From Clostridiales bacterium UBA1380 (GTDB lineage: Bacteria > Bacillota > Clostridia > Oscillospirales > CAG-272): a DNA stretch of 9,183 nt. Under the pieces are notes generated by a model, which saw only the letters and a program-made list of their open reading frames with translations, did not search any database and was not told where the DNA came from. Position 1 is the stretch's first letter, and every line of letters begins with the position of its first letter. Below are positions 1 through 8,872 of the stretch, in pieces. A program made the position numbers and the translations under genes. The DNA lies in NCBI GenBank assembly GCA_002305445.1, contig DBRA01000047.1:14622-23804 (forward strand). Reading direction: 5' to 3'.

Positions 1-1764
1 CTGCATCCTAACGTAGCCGTCGTACTTGATCTCGGTCTGTACGGCGTACTTCTCCCTCGTGCTGAGGTCGGCTTTGCCTATTATCGTTTCAAGCCGATCG
101 TACTCTATCTCGGGCCGGCGAAGAAGATCCGCGATTTTTGCGCCGGTCGTTATCGGCGTCGTGCCAGCGTCCGCGAGAATTTTGTTGACTTCCGTCGAAG
201 GCGGCGCTGTCGTTTTGTTTAATCTGTCAATCTCCGCTTTGATTCTTTCGGCGGAAGCCCTGTATGCTTCGTACTGCTCGTCACCGACGCAGCCGACGGT
301 GCGTCCCGCTTCGGTAAGACGCTTTGCCGCGTTGTCCTGACGAAGCATCAGCCTGTACTCCGACCGCGAGGTCATGATCCTGTACGGTTCAAGCGTGCCC
401 TTAGTAACGAGGTCGTCGATCAGTGTGCCCGTGTACGACGACTGGCGCGTCAGCACAAGCTGCGGACGACCCGATGCGCCGAGCGCCGCGTTCAGCCCCG
501 CTACAAGCCCCTGCGCCGCCGCCTCCTCGTAGCCGGACGTGCCGTTGAACTGTCCCGCACCGTACAATCCCTCGATGGTCTTGAATTCGAGCGTCGGGTA
601 CATCTGCGTCGGATCTGCGCAGTCGTATTCGATCGCGTAGGCGTAGCGCATTATCTCGGCATGCTCGAATCCGTCGAGCGAGCGAAGCATCGCATATTGC
701 ACATCCGGCGGCATCGACGTGGACATACCCTGCAGGTACATCTCTCCAGAGCCGTCGCTCGTCGGTTCGACAAAGAGCTGATGCCGCTCCTTTTCAGAGA
801 AGCGAACGATCTTGTCCTCGATCGACGGGCAGTAGCGCGGACCGGTGCCGTGTATGTTGCCCGAATACATCGCGCTGCGCGTCAGGTTCGCGCGGATTAT
901 GTCGTGCGTGCGCTCGTTCGTGTAGACGATGTGACACGGCGCGCTTTTCATGCCGCGCAGCGTATCCTCCCGCGTCCGCCACGAAAACGGCAGCGGCTCG
1001 TCGTCGCCGGGCTGCAGCTCCAGCGCGTCGAAGTCGATCGTCCTGCGGTCGACTCTGACCGGCGTGCCCGTCTTAAACCGTCTGAGCGACACGCCGAGCC
1101 GCTCAAGGCACGGCGACAGCCCCTTCGACGGCAGCGAGTTGTCCGGCCCGGCTTCGTAGTTGACGGTTCCTACGTGGATTCGCCCCGCGAGATACGTTCC
1201 CGCGCATATGACCGCCGCCGAAACGTCGAACTCCTCGCCGAGCGCGGTTCTGACCTTTGTCACGCGCTTTTTCGCGTCGCCGGAGATGTATTTTGTTTCA
1301 CGTGAAACATTTCCATTTGCGCCGGCTATGATAGCATCCCGCGAATGCGAGACGCTGCTTTCGCTTATGTCATCGCATATAATTTCGGTAACTTCTGCCT
1401 GTATAATATGCACAAGCGGCGTGTTTTCGAGCGTGCGCTTCATATAGGCGGAGTACGCGCGGCGGTCGGCCTGCACGCGCTTGGAGCGCACCGCCGCGCC
1501 CTTGCCCGTGTTCAGCGTCCGCGACTGGAGCGTGCAGACATCGGCGGCACGGCCCATCTCTCCGCCCAGCGCGTCGATTTCATAAACAAGGCAGGACTTT
1601 CCCGTCCCGCCTATGGATGGATTGCACGGCATGTTTGCTATCGAGTCGAGCGAAAGCGTGAACAGCAGGCACTCGACTCCGGCGCGGGCGCATGCGAGCG
1701 CGGCTTCGACTCCGGCGTGGCCGGCGCCGATGACCGCCACGGGCTTAATATCGTTTATAATCAT
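1..1764 (-). CDS. mnmG: MnmG (GidA), FAD subunit of the tRNA uridine-5-carboxymethylaminomethyl modification enzyme; C-terminus cut off by the window edge
   Basis: With MnmE, MnmG installs the (carboxymethyl)aminomethyl group on wobble U34 of certain tRNAs in the cytoplasm, using FAD. Translating the minus strand from ATG 1764 gives 588 uninterrupted codons. Visible motifs are the Rossmann GAGHAG (residues 13-18), the CNPSIGG segment with Cys47, EIDALGGEMG (62-71), RFKTGTPVR (229-237), TNERTHDIIRANLTRS (282-297), RYCPSIEDK with Cys312 (310-318), PTLEFKTIEGLYGAGQ, NGTSGYEEAAAQGL and, near the edge, IKYDGYVRMQ. The last 40-80 residues are missing. The open frame upstream of ATG 1764 contains no ATG, GTG or TTG before a stop, which fixes the start; the ribosome site (AGAGAA) is weak. 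Two oddities stand out. There are about 35 extra residues between the two conserved cysteines, around 131-175, and these contain a parS site. In addition, GGTGKSCLVYEID replaces the usual GGxxKGHLVREID. Identity is secure; only the 3' end is unknown. Confidence 0.96.
   Translation of the reverse strand, partial: MIINDIKPVAVIGAGHAGVEAALACARAGVECLLFTLSLDSIANMPCNPSIGGTGKSCLVYEIDALGGEMGRAADVCTLQSRTLNTGKGAAVRSKRVQADRRAYSAYMKRTLENTPLVHIIQAEVTEIICDDISESSVSHSRDAIIAGANGNVSRETKYISGDAKKRVTKVRTALGEEFDVSAAVICAGTYLAGRIHVGTVNYEAGPDNSLPSKGLSPCLERLGVSLRRFKTGTPVRVDRRTIDFDALELQPGDDEPLPFSWRTREDTLRGMKSAPCHIVYTNERTHDIIRANLTRSAMYSGNIHGTGPRYCPSIEDKIVRFSEKERHQLFVEPTSDGSGEMYLQGMSTSMPPDVQYAMLRSLDGFEHAEIMRYAYAIEYDCADPTQMYPTLEFKTIEGLYGAGQFNGTSGYEEAAAQGLVAGLNAALGASGRPQLVLTRQSSYTGTLIDDLVTKGTLEPYRIMTSRSEYRLMLRQDNAAKRLTEAGRTVGCVGDEQYEAYRASAERIKAEIDRLNKTTAPPSTEVNKILADAGTTPITTGAKIADLLRRPEIEYDRLETIIGKADLSTREKYAVQTEIKYDGYVRMQ
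1294..1309. promoter_or_regulatory. parS: parS site (ParB/Spo0J centromere), inside mnmG
   Basis: TGTTTCACGTGAAACA is a perfect 16-bp palindrome and matches the well-known bacterial chromosomal parS consensus (TGTTNCACGTGAAACA). ParB (Spo0J) loads there as a CTP-dependent clamp, spreads, and recruits ParA and condensin (SMC) to organise and separate origins. Such sites cluster near oriC in Firmicutes, which agrees with the remB-gyrB-gyrA neighbours. On the minus strand the site is in frame with mnmG and is read as VSRET (residues 153-157). I saw no second copy of the CACGTG core with these flanks in the window. The genes for ParA and ParB are not in the window, so binding is inferred from the exact match. 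Confidence 0.9.
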
Positions 1765-1961
1765 AGATGTTTTCTCTGTGGGATTGAGTTTGCCGCATTC
1801 TGTTGCGGTATGGGGGCTGCAGCGACAGCCCGGCGCAGTCGGGTGAGTTTCTGCTGTGTATTGCCGCTTGCATTGTTTGAGGAAGATACAGCAGATCCAT
1901 CACTCGCCGTCATAGCGGTACTGCCGCCCGATGAGTTTTTGCTTTGTATTATGCTCCCGCT
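1765..1961. other. Gap between the WG-repeat gene and mnmG
   Basis: This 197-bp stretch holds no gene that I can support. It contains a 6-bp stem inverted repeat (GGGCTG at 1814-1819, CAGCCC at 1826-1831) without a following T-run, so it is not a classic terminator. The mnmG frame remains open for about 47 codons upstream of ATG 1764 but offers no start codon. I could not pick out a convincing -35/-10 pair for mnmG. Confidence 0.5.
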
Positions 1962-3638
1962 TCACTTGCGGTACACGTTGTACAGCGACCACCCGCCGTC
2001 GTACGCGGCGATTGCGCCGGACGAGCTGTTGCTGACATATTCGTGCGTCAGCGGAATCACGACCTTGCCGGTCGTATCTATCATGCCGACGTTGTTCTTC
2101 CAGCCGAGCACGGCGAGGCCGCAGTAGAACGGCTCCGCGACGGTGTATATCGGCTGCGCGATCCAGTCGCCGGTGCAGTCGTAGTAACCGTATTTTCCGT
2201 CCTTTTCGAGCAGAGCGACGCCGTCCGAGTACGCGACGAGCTTATACCCCTCCGGTATCGGGAACTTCGAGCCGTCGCGGCGGATCAGATAGCTTTCGTC
2301 CGTTACGACGAGCGTCTTGTTGCGCGCCGTCTTGTTGTAGTAGTCGATGATGCGCTCGCGGACGCGGACAAGCCCGTGGTCGAAGTAGAAGTAGCCGAGC
2401 GACTCCTCGCCGGACGTGTCCGGCAGCAGCCACGACGAGATCACGTACCGCCCTTCGGCGTTTTTGTAAGTCCGCGAGTTCGACAGCGCGGTGTATCCGC
2501 TCTCGGAGATGAACGACATCGAGCGGTCTGCGTCGCCGACGGCGGCAAGCCCCTCGGAGAAGTTGTACGCATACGCGAAGCGGTACTGCGTCTTCAAAGA
2601 CTTATTCGATGTTCCGTAGGCGAACTTGCAGGCAGGCCGCTCGACGATGGCTCCGTTTTTATACGTTGTCACGACCGTGTTCGAGTAGCAGAACTTCAGA
2701 TATTTCGAGTCGCTGACGCCGTAGTATGACGGGTAGTCGCAGTAGACGCCGCGGTTTTCCGCCGCGTCGTCGTAGACAGCCGGCTCGAACGCGGTGCGGT
2801 CGGCGGTCAGCTTGTAGTAGTTCCTGATTGTCGCGGTGTACTCGCGCCCGTTCTCGTCCTGCTTTATAACCTCCGTCTCCGTATAGAAGAGCGGGTTGTT
2901 CGCGCTGTCGCGCGTGTAGGCGGGCTTGTACACCTGCGGGTCGAAGCGCAGCAGCGTGTTGCCCTGCGAGTCGAGCAGGTAGCACGATTCGCCCTTGTAA
3001 TCGTAGATGATGTAGCCCATGTACATCTTCATCGCGGGCTCGTCGATCTCGGTCGGGACGTAAACGCCGTACCACTCGCTGTCATCGGGCTTAATGACCT
3101 CGACGGCGTACTCGGTCCCCTTCCTGTACGAGAAGACGGACGTCAGCTTGAACGGCGGCGCGACCTTCGCCACCGCGTGCGTGCCGCCGTCGTAGACGGT
3201 GTCGGTGAAGTAGTAGCCCTTCGCGCGCAGATCCGCGTCCGACGCGGGCGAAAAGCCCTCGGCGGTCGTCTTTTTGCGCGACATGACGGCGGCGAGCGAG
3301 TCGCCGACGCGTATCGTCTTCGACGCGGCCGTCTCGCCGGACGTCTCCGGCTCGGCAGAAGGATCTTCTGCAGAAGGATCTTCTGCGGAAGGTGCTTCGG
3401 CAGAAGGATCTTCTGCGGAAGGTGATTCCGCGGAAGGAACTTCCGCAGGCGGCGTCCCGGTGCTGTCCGCCCCGCCGTCAGTCGTCGGGGGTGTTGTGTC
3501 CGTCGTCTCAGTCTCCGCGGCTTGGGTGCGCGGTATAAAGGAGACGTCGTAATAACCGCGCTGCCAAAGGAGCGCCGCCGCCGCGACGGCGGCGAGCGGC
3601 ACGGCCGTCAGTATGCGAAGTAGTTCGCGTTTCAACAT
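1962..3638 (-). CDS. Membrane-anchored WG-repeat protein with a PSAE-repeat linker, function unknown
   Basis: This protein of about 558 aa has a short basic N-terminus (MLKREL), one hydrophobic segment at about residues 8-25 (signal anchor or signal peptide without an obvious lipobox), then a Thr/Pro/Ser/Glu-rich linker (about 38-110) containing PSAE repeats. The rest is Tyr-rich. WG-type repeats (KYGYYD...., FYCGLAVL, VGMIDTTGKVVIP) are clear at about 479-530, and an earlier degenerate copy reads FSEGLAAV. WG repeats usually form beta-rich folds with protein-binding or unknown roles. The part after the anchor is probably outside the membrane. I chose ATG 3638 because AGGGT lies 7 nt upstream and the hydrophobic anchor begins directly. 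The frame stays open to an ATG at 3746, but the added 36 residues look non-coding and would bury the anchor. It lies between gyrA and mnmG on the same strand, with gaps of 249 and 197 bp. No function can be assigned. Confidence 0.85.
   Translation of the reverse strand: MLKRELLRILTAVPLAAVAAAALLWQRGYYDVSFIPRTQAAETETTDTTPPTTDGGADSTGTPPAEVPSAESPSAEDPSAEAPSAEDPSAEDPSAEPETSGETAASKTIRVGDSLAAVMSRKKTTAEGFSPASDADLRAKGYYFTDTVYDGGTHAVAKVAPPFKLTSVFSYRKGTEYAVEVIKPDDSEWYGVYVPTEIDEPAMKMYMGYIIYDYKGESCYLLDSQGNTLLRFDPQVYKPAYTRDSANNPLFYTETEVIKQDENGREYTATIRNYYKLTADRTAFEPAVYDDAAENRGVYCDYPSYYGVSDSKYLKFCYSNTVVTTYKNGAIVERPACKFAYGTSNKSLKTQYRFAYAYNFSEGLAAVGDADRSMSFISESGYTALSNSRTYKNAEGRYVISSWLLPDTSGEESLGYFYFDHGLVRVRERIIDYYNKTARNKTLVVTDESYLIRRDGSKFPIPEGYKLVAYSDGVALLEKDGKYGYYDCTGDWIAQPIYTVAEPFYCGLAVLGWKNNVGMIDTTGKVVIPLTHEYVSNSSSGAIAAYDGGWSLYNVYRK
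3352..3456 (-). repeat. 15-bp tandem repeat, six clear units plus one degenerate, encoding PSAEx
   Basis: Units run 3352-3366, 3367-3381, 3382-3396, 3397-3411, 3412-3426 and 3427-3441, with a degenerate seventh at 3442-3456. The plus-strand unit is close to TCTGCAGAAGGATCT. On the minus strand each encodes Pro-Ser-Ala-Glu plus a variable residue (S, D, A, D, D, P), and the seventh encodes PPAEV. This forms a flexible acidic linker between the membrane anchor and the WG region. Adjacent units also make inverted repeats, for example GCAGAAG (3355-3361), GAT, CTTCTGC (3365-3371). Confidence 0.9.
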
Positions 3639-3887
3639 ATGGTATACCCTGTCTGATATTTGCGGTAGGATGGTGCAAACGGTGCGGTTTGCGTCGTATG
3701 TTGTCAAGCTGTCTGCGACCGGCGCGGTACGCGCGTCTGCCTTCAACTGTCTGTTTCCTTATGACTTCTGCGTGCGGATATGACGAACAGCGTGCGGTTT
3801 CGCGCCGGTTCCGGCGGAAAGCGGCTTCTGTATGCGCCGCTGTCCGCCGGCTGTGCCGGTGCTGCCGTCATCGGCTGCGCTTTGCTT
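3639..3887. other. GC-rich gap between gyrA and the WG-repeat gene
   Basis: This 249-bp stretch holds no supported gene. It has two short GC-rich inverted repeats: CGCCGG/CCGGCG at 3803-3816 (2-nt spacer, so the working stem is about 5 bp) and CCGGC/GCCGG at 3847-3859 (3-nt loop), the latter 28 nt past the gyrA stop. Neither is followed by a T-run on the minus strand, so intrinsic termination is uncertain. A TTGACA hexamer on the minus strand (3702-3707) is -35-like, but no -10 lies at 16-18 bp from it. Confidence 0.45.
3646..3650 (-). promoter_or_regulatory. Ribosome binding site of the WG-repeat gene
   Basis: The minus strand reads AGGGT, followed by 7 nt (ATACCAT) and ATG 3638. This spacing supports 3638 as the start over the in-frame ATG at 3746. 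Confidence 0.6.
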
Positions 3888-6575
3888 TTATATTTCGCCG
3901 TCTTCGTCTTTGACGTCGGCGAGTTCTATGTCGTCGCCGGGACGCTCCGAGGAGTTGTACGAGCCGTCGGCGGCGCTGCCGCGCGAATCATCGCCGCCGC
4001 TTTCGCCGTGCTCATCTTCCCCCTCGACGCACGGCAGCGACGCGAGCCCGATCGTGACCGCGCCATCGGCGGGGCGCATGACGCGCACGCCGGCGGCGCT
4101 GCGCCCGCAGATGCGGACGTCGGACGCGGCGAAGCGGATCACGGTGCCGTCGTCGGTCATGACGAACAGGTCGTCCGTCAGCTCGACGAGCGCGGCGGCG
4201 GTCAGCGCGCCGGTCTTCTCGTTTAAAACATGGCAGATCACGCCCTTGATGTTGCGGCCCTTGACGGGGAAATCGGCGGGTGCGGTCAGCTTGCCGAAGC
4301 CGTTCTCGGTCAGCGTCATTATATACTTTTCGCTGTCCGACGGCTTTATCGCGAACATCCCGATAACTTCGTCGAGGTTCGTGAAGTCGGCGGCGCCGCC
4401 CGTTTCGTTTTCGTCTGCGGCGTCGGTTTCGTCCTCGTCCTCGCCCTCCAGCACGCCGGCGCTGTTTTCGATGCTCCAGCGGTCGCCGAGCTTGATCGCA
4501 AAGACGCCTCTGGATGTGCGTCCGGTTTCCCGTATCGCCGACTCGTCGAATCTGGCGGCGAGGCCGGAGCGCTTCGCGACGAATATGGTGCTGTCGCCGT
4601 CGGTCAGGCAGACGAAGCTGAGCTCGTCGCCCGGGCGCAGGCCGATCGCTATCTTTCCGCCCTTCATGCGCGAGTCGAACTCGGCGAGAGGCGTGCGCTT
4701 TATCATGCCGTAGCGCGTGCACATGACGAGCGACGCGCCTTCGTTGTCGGAGAACGAGCTGATCGACAGCATCGCTGTCACGCGTTCGCCGTCGCCGAGC
4801 TGCAGCAGGTTGACGAGGTTAGCGCCCTTGGACGTGCGCGACGACTCGGGCAGCTCGAACGCGCGCTTGCGGTAGACGCGTCCGCGGTTCGTGAACATGA
4901 GCAGCGTCGAATGCGAGTGCACGACGGCGATCGTGACGACCTCGTCCTCCTCCTTCGTGCCCATGCCGACGACGCCCCTGCCGCCGCGGTGCTGCGCGCC
5001 GTATGCGTCGGCGGGCATGCGCTTGATGTAGCCGTCGCGCGTCATCGTGACGACGCATTGGTGGCGGTCGATGAGATCCTCGATGATGATCTCCTCGCCC
5101 GTCTCGACGATCTCGGTGCGGCGGCTGTCGCCGAAGCGGCGCTTTATCTCGAGCATGTCGGTTTTTATGATCTCGTCGATCTTGCGCGGGTCGCCGAGGA
5201 TGGATTTGAACTCGGCGATCGCGGCGTACAGCTTCGCGAGCCGGTCCTCGACCTTCTGGCGCTCGAGCCCGGTCAGGCGGCCGAGCGTCATGTCGACGAT
5301 CGCCTGTGATTGCGCCTCGGACAGCGAGAAGCGCTCGGACAGCCTCTCCTTCGCGTCCGGCTGCGACGCGGACGCGCGTATGATGGACACGACCTCGTCG
5401 ATGTTGTCGATCGCGATCTTATAACCCTCGTATATGTGCGCCTCCGCCTCCGCCTTAGCGAGGTCGTAGCGGACGCGCCGCGCGACGACGTCGCGCTGGT
5501 GCGCGATGTAGTGGTTCAGCAAGTCCTTGAGCGGCAGCGTCTTGGGCTCGCCGTTCACGAGCGCAAGCATGTTTATCGCGCAGGTCGACTGGAGCGAGCA
5601 GTTCTTGTAGAACTGGTTGAGGATCACCTGTCCGTTTGCGTCGCGGCGGTACTCGACCACGATGCGCATGCCGTCGCGGCCGCTCTCGTCGCGTATGTCC
5701 GTGACGCCCTCGATGCGCTTCTCGCGCACGAGGTCGGCCATCTCCTTGACGAGCGCGCTCTTGTTGAGCATGTACGGTATCTCGGTGATGATGATGCGGT
5801 GGTGCTCCTCCTCGACGGTCGCGCGCGAGCGGACGGCGACGCGTCCGCGGCCGGTGGCGTATGCCTCGAGTATGCCGCCCGCGCCGTAGGCTATCGCGGC
5901 GGTCGGGAAGTCGGGGCCCTTGATGCACCTCATAAGGTCGTAGACGGTCGCGTCCGGGTTCTCCATCAGCAGAATCGTGCCGTCGATGACCTCGCCTAAA
6001 TTGTGCGGCGGGATGTTCGTCGCCATGCCGACCGCGATGCCGACGCTGCCGTTTACGAGTATGTTCGGGAAGCGCGACGGCAGAACGGCCGGCTCTTCGC
6101 GCGTGTTGTCGAAGTTGCGGTCCATTCTGACCGCGTTCTTGTCGATGTCCCGGAGCATTTCGTCGGCAAGGCGGGCGAGGCGCGCCTCGGTGTAGCGGTA
6201 TGCGGCGGGGCCGTCGCCGTCGACGTTGCCGTAGTTGCCGTGGCCTTCGACGAGCGGGTAGCGCAGCGAAAACGGCTGCGCCATGCGCGCCATCGTGAGG
6301 TAAACGGCGGTGTCGCCGTGCGGATGGTAGCGGCCGAGCACGTTGCCGACCGTCGTCGCGCTCTTGCGGAAGGGCTTGTCGGCGGTCAGGTTGTCCTCCC
6401 ACATCGCCCAGAGGATGCGGCGCTGGCCGGGCTTAAGCCCGTCGCGGACATCCGGCAGAGCTCGCGCCGTGATGACCGACATGGAGTAGGCGAGGAACGA
6501 CTGGCGCACCTCGCCAGCCATATCGACCTGCTTTATCTTCTGCCCCGGGAATGAGTAGTCTTCCTTGTTTGACAT
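3888..6575 (-). CDS. gyrA: DNA gyrase subunit A
   Basis: GyrA is the breakage-reunion subunit of gyrase (A2B2), which introduces negative supercoils ahead of the replication fork. The 895-aa product shows the N-terminal VDMAGEVRQSFLAYSMSVI...RALPDVRDGLKPGQRRIL region, the winged-helix YHPHGDTAVY, catalytic Tyr128 in RYTEAR, GIAVGMATNIPPHNLGEV, and the coiled-coil ending DMTLGRLTGLERQK. The GyrA box is QHRGGRG at about 528-534 (canonical QRRGGKG), which points to gyrase rather than topoisomerase IV ParC. A beta-pinwheel C-terminal domain follows. It is longer than typical GyrA (about 800-850) because of an acidic insertion at about 708-733 and a Gly/Ser/Asp/Glu-rich tail of about 45 residues. 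Positions equivalent to E. coli Ser83 and Asp87 are Thr89 and Leu93. It lies 110 bp after gyrB on the same strand. ATG 6575 follows only a weak purine-rich ribosome site (AGAGAGAG). Confidence 0.98.
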   Translation of the reverse strand: MSNKEDYSFPGQKIKQVDMAGEVRQSFLAYSMSVITARALPDVRDGLKPGQRRILWAMWEDNLTADKPFRKSATTVGNVLGRYHPHGDTAVYLTMARMAQPFSLRYPLVEGHGNYGNVDGDGPAAYRYTEARLARLADEMLRDIDKNAVRMDRNFDNTREEPAVLPSRFPNILVNGSVGIAVGMATNIPPHNLGEVIDGTILLMENPDATVYDLMRCIKGPDFPTAAIAYGAGGILEAYATGRGRVAVRSRATVEEEHHRIIITEIPYMLNKSALVKEMADLVREKRIEGVTDIRDESGRDGMRIVVEYRRDANGQVILNQFYKNCSLQSTCAINMLALVNGEPKTLPLKDLLNHYIAHQRDVVARRVRYDLAKAEAEAHIYEGYKIAIDNIDEVVSIIRASASQPDAKERLSERFSLSEAQSQAIVDMTLGRLTGLERQKVEDRLAKLYAAIAEFKSILGDPRKIDEIIKTDMLEIKRRFGDSRRTEIVETGEEIIIEDLIDRHQCVVTMTRDGYIKRMPADAYGAQHRGGRGVVGMGTKEEDEVVTIAVVHSHSTLLMFTNRGRVYRKRAFELPESSRTSKGANLVNLLQLGDGERVTAMLSISSFSDNEGASLVMCTRYGMIKRTPLAEFDSRMKGGKIAIGLRPGDELSFVCLTDGDSTIFVAKRSGLAARFDESAIRETGRTSRGVFAIKLGDRWSIENSAGVLEGEDEDETDAADENETGGAADFTNLDEVIGMFAIKPSDSEKYIMTLTENGFGKLTAPADFPVKGRNIKGVICHVLNEKTGALTAAALVELTDDLFVMTDDGTVIRFAASDVRICGRSAAGVRVMRPADGAVTIGLASLPCVEGEDEHGESGGDDSRGSAADGSYNSSERPGDDIELADVKDEDGEI

Positions 6576-6685
6576 GTGCGCTCTCTCTTCTTTATAGCTT
6601 TGCTATGGTAATGATTTTTCTTTTTATAAATTTATCCGGTTATATCGGATTTTCCGTGCGCGGGGGGTTTTCCCCGTCTTTGCTC
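6576..6685. other. AT-richer gap between gyrB and gyrA
   Basis: This 110-bp gap is AT-richer than its surroundings and holds small inverted repeats (ATCCG/CGGAT around a 7-nt loop, and a GGGG/CCCC hairpin just after the gyrB stop). No T-run follows on the minus strand, so I do not call a terminator. Co-transcription of gyrB and gyrA is plausible. A separate gyrA promoter is possible, because CTATAAAG resembles a -10, but no -35 partner is evident. Confidence 0.45.
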
Positions 6686-8869
<2,184 letters not shown>

Positions 8870-8872
8870 CAA

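Noticed and set aside
1594..1617. GGTGKS in MnmG as a Walker A P-loop
   Set aside because: The GxxxxGK(S/T) spacing fails because a Ser occupies the first Gly position, and the segment lies in the MnmG FAD region.
3352..3456. The 15-bp tandem array as a CRISPR array
   Set aside because: Units are contiguous without spacers, too short, and in frame within a coding sequence.
3702..3707. TTGACA on the minus strand upstream of the WG-repeat gene as a -35 box
   Set aside because: At 16-18 bp spacing the downstream hexamer is CACCGT-like, not TATAAT-like, so there is no promoter pair.
3639..3746. N-terminal extension of the WG-repeat protein to ATG 3746
   Set aside because: The added 36 residues lack a ribosome site, look random, and would displace the membrane anchor from the N-terminus.
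4230..5309. Long plus-strand open frame opposite gyrA (about 359 codons), and similar frames opposite gyrB and the WG gene
   Set aside because: They lie wholly opposite strongly conserved genes, have Arg/Ala/Val/Asp-biased composition without motifs, and are the expected result of GC-rich third positions.
6625..6645. TTATCCGGT in the gyrB-gyrA gap as a DnaA box
   Set aside because: It differs from TTATNCACA at the last three positions and is isolated, with no cluster of boxes.
6610..6665. Plus-strand hairpin ATCCG/CGGAT followed by TTTT in the gyrB-gyrA gap as a terminator
   Set aside because: The stem has only 5 bp with an AT-rich 7-nt loop, the U-run is short, and no plus-strand gene ends there.
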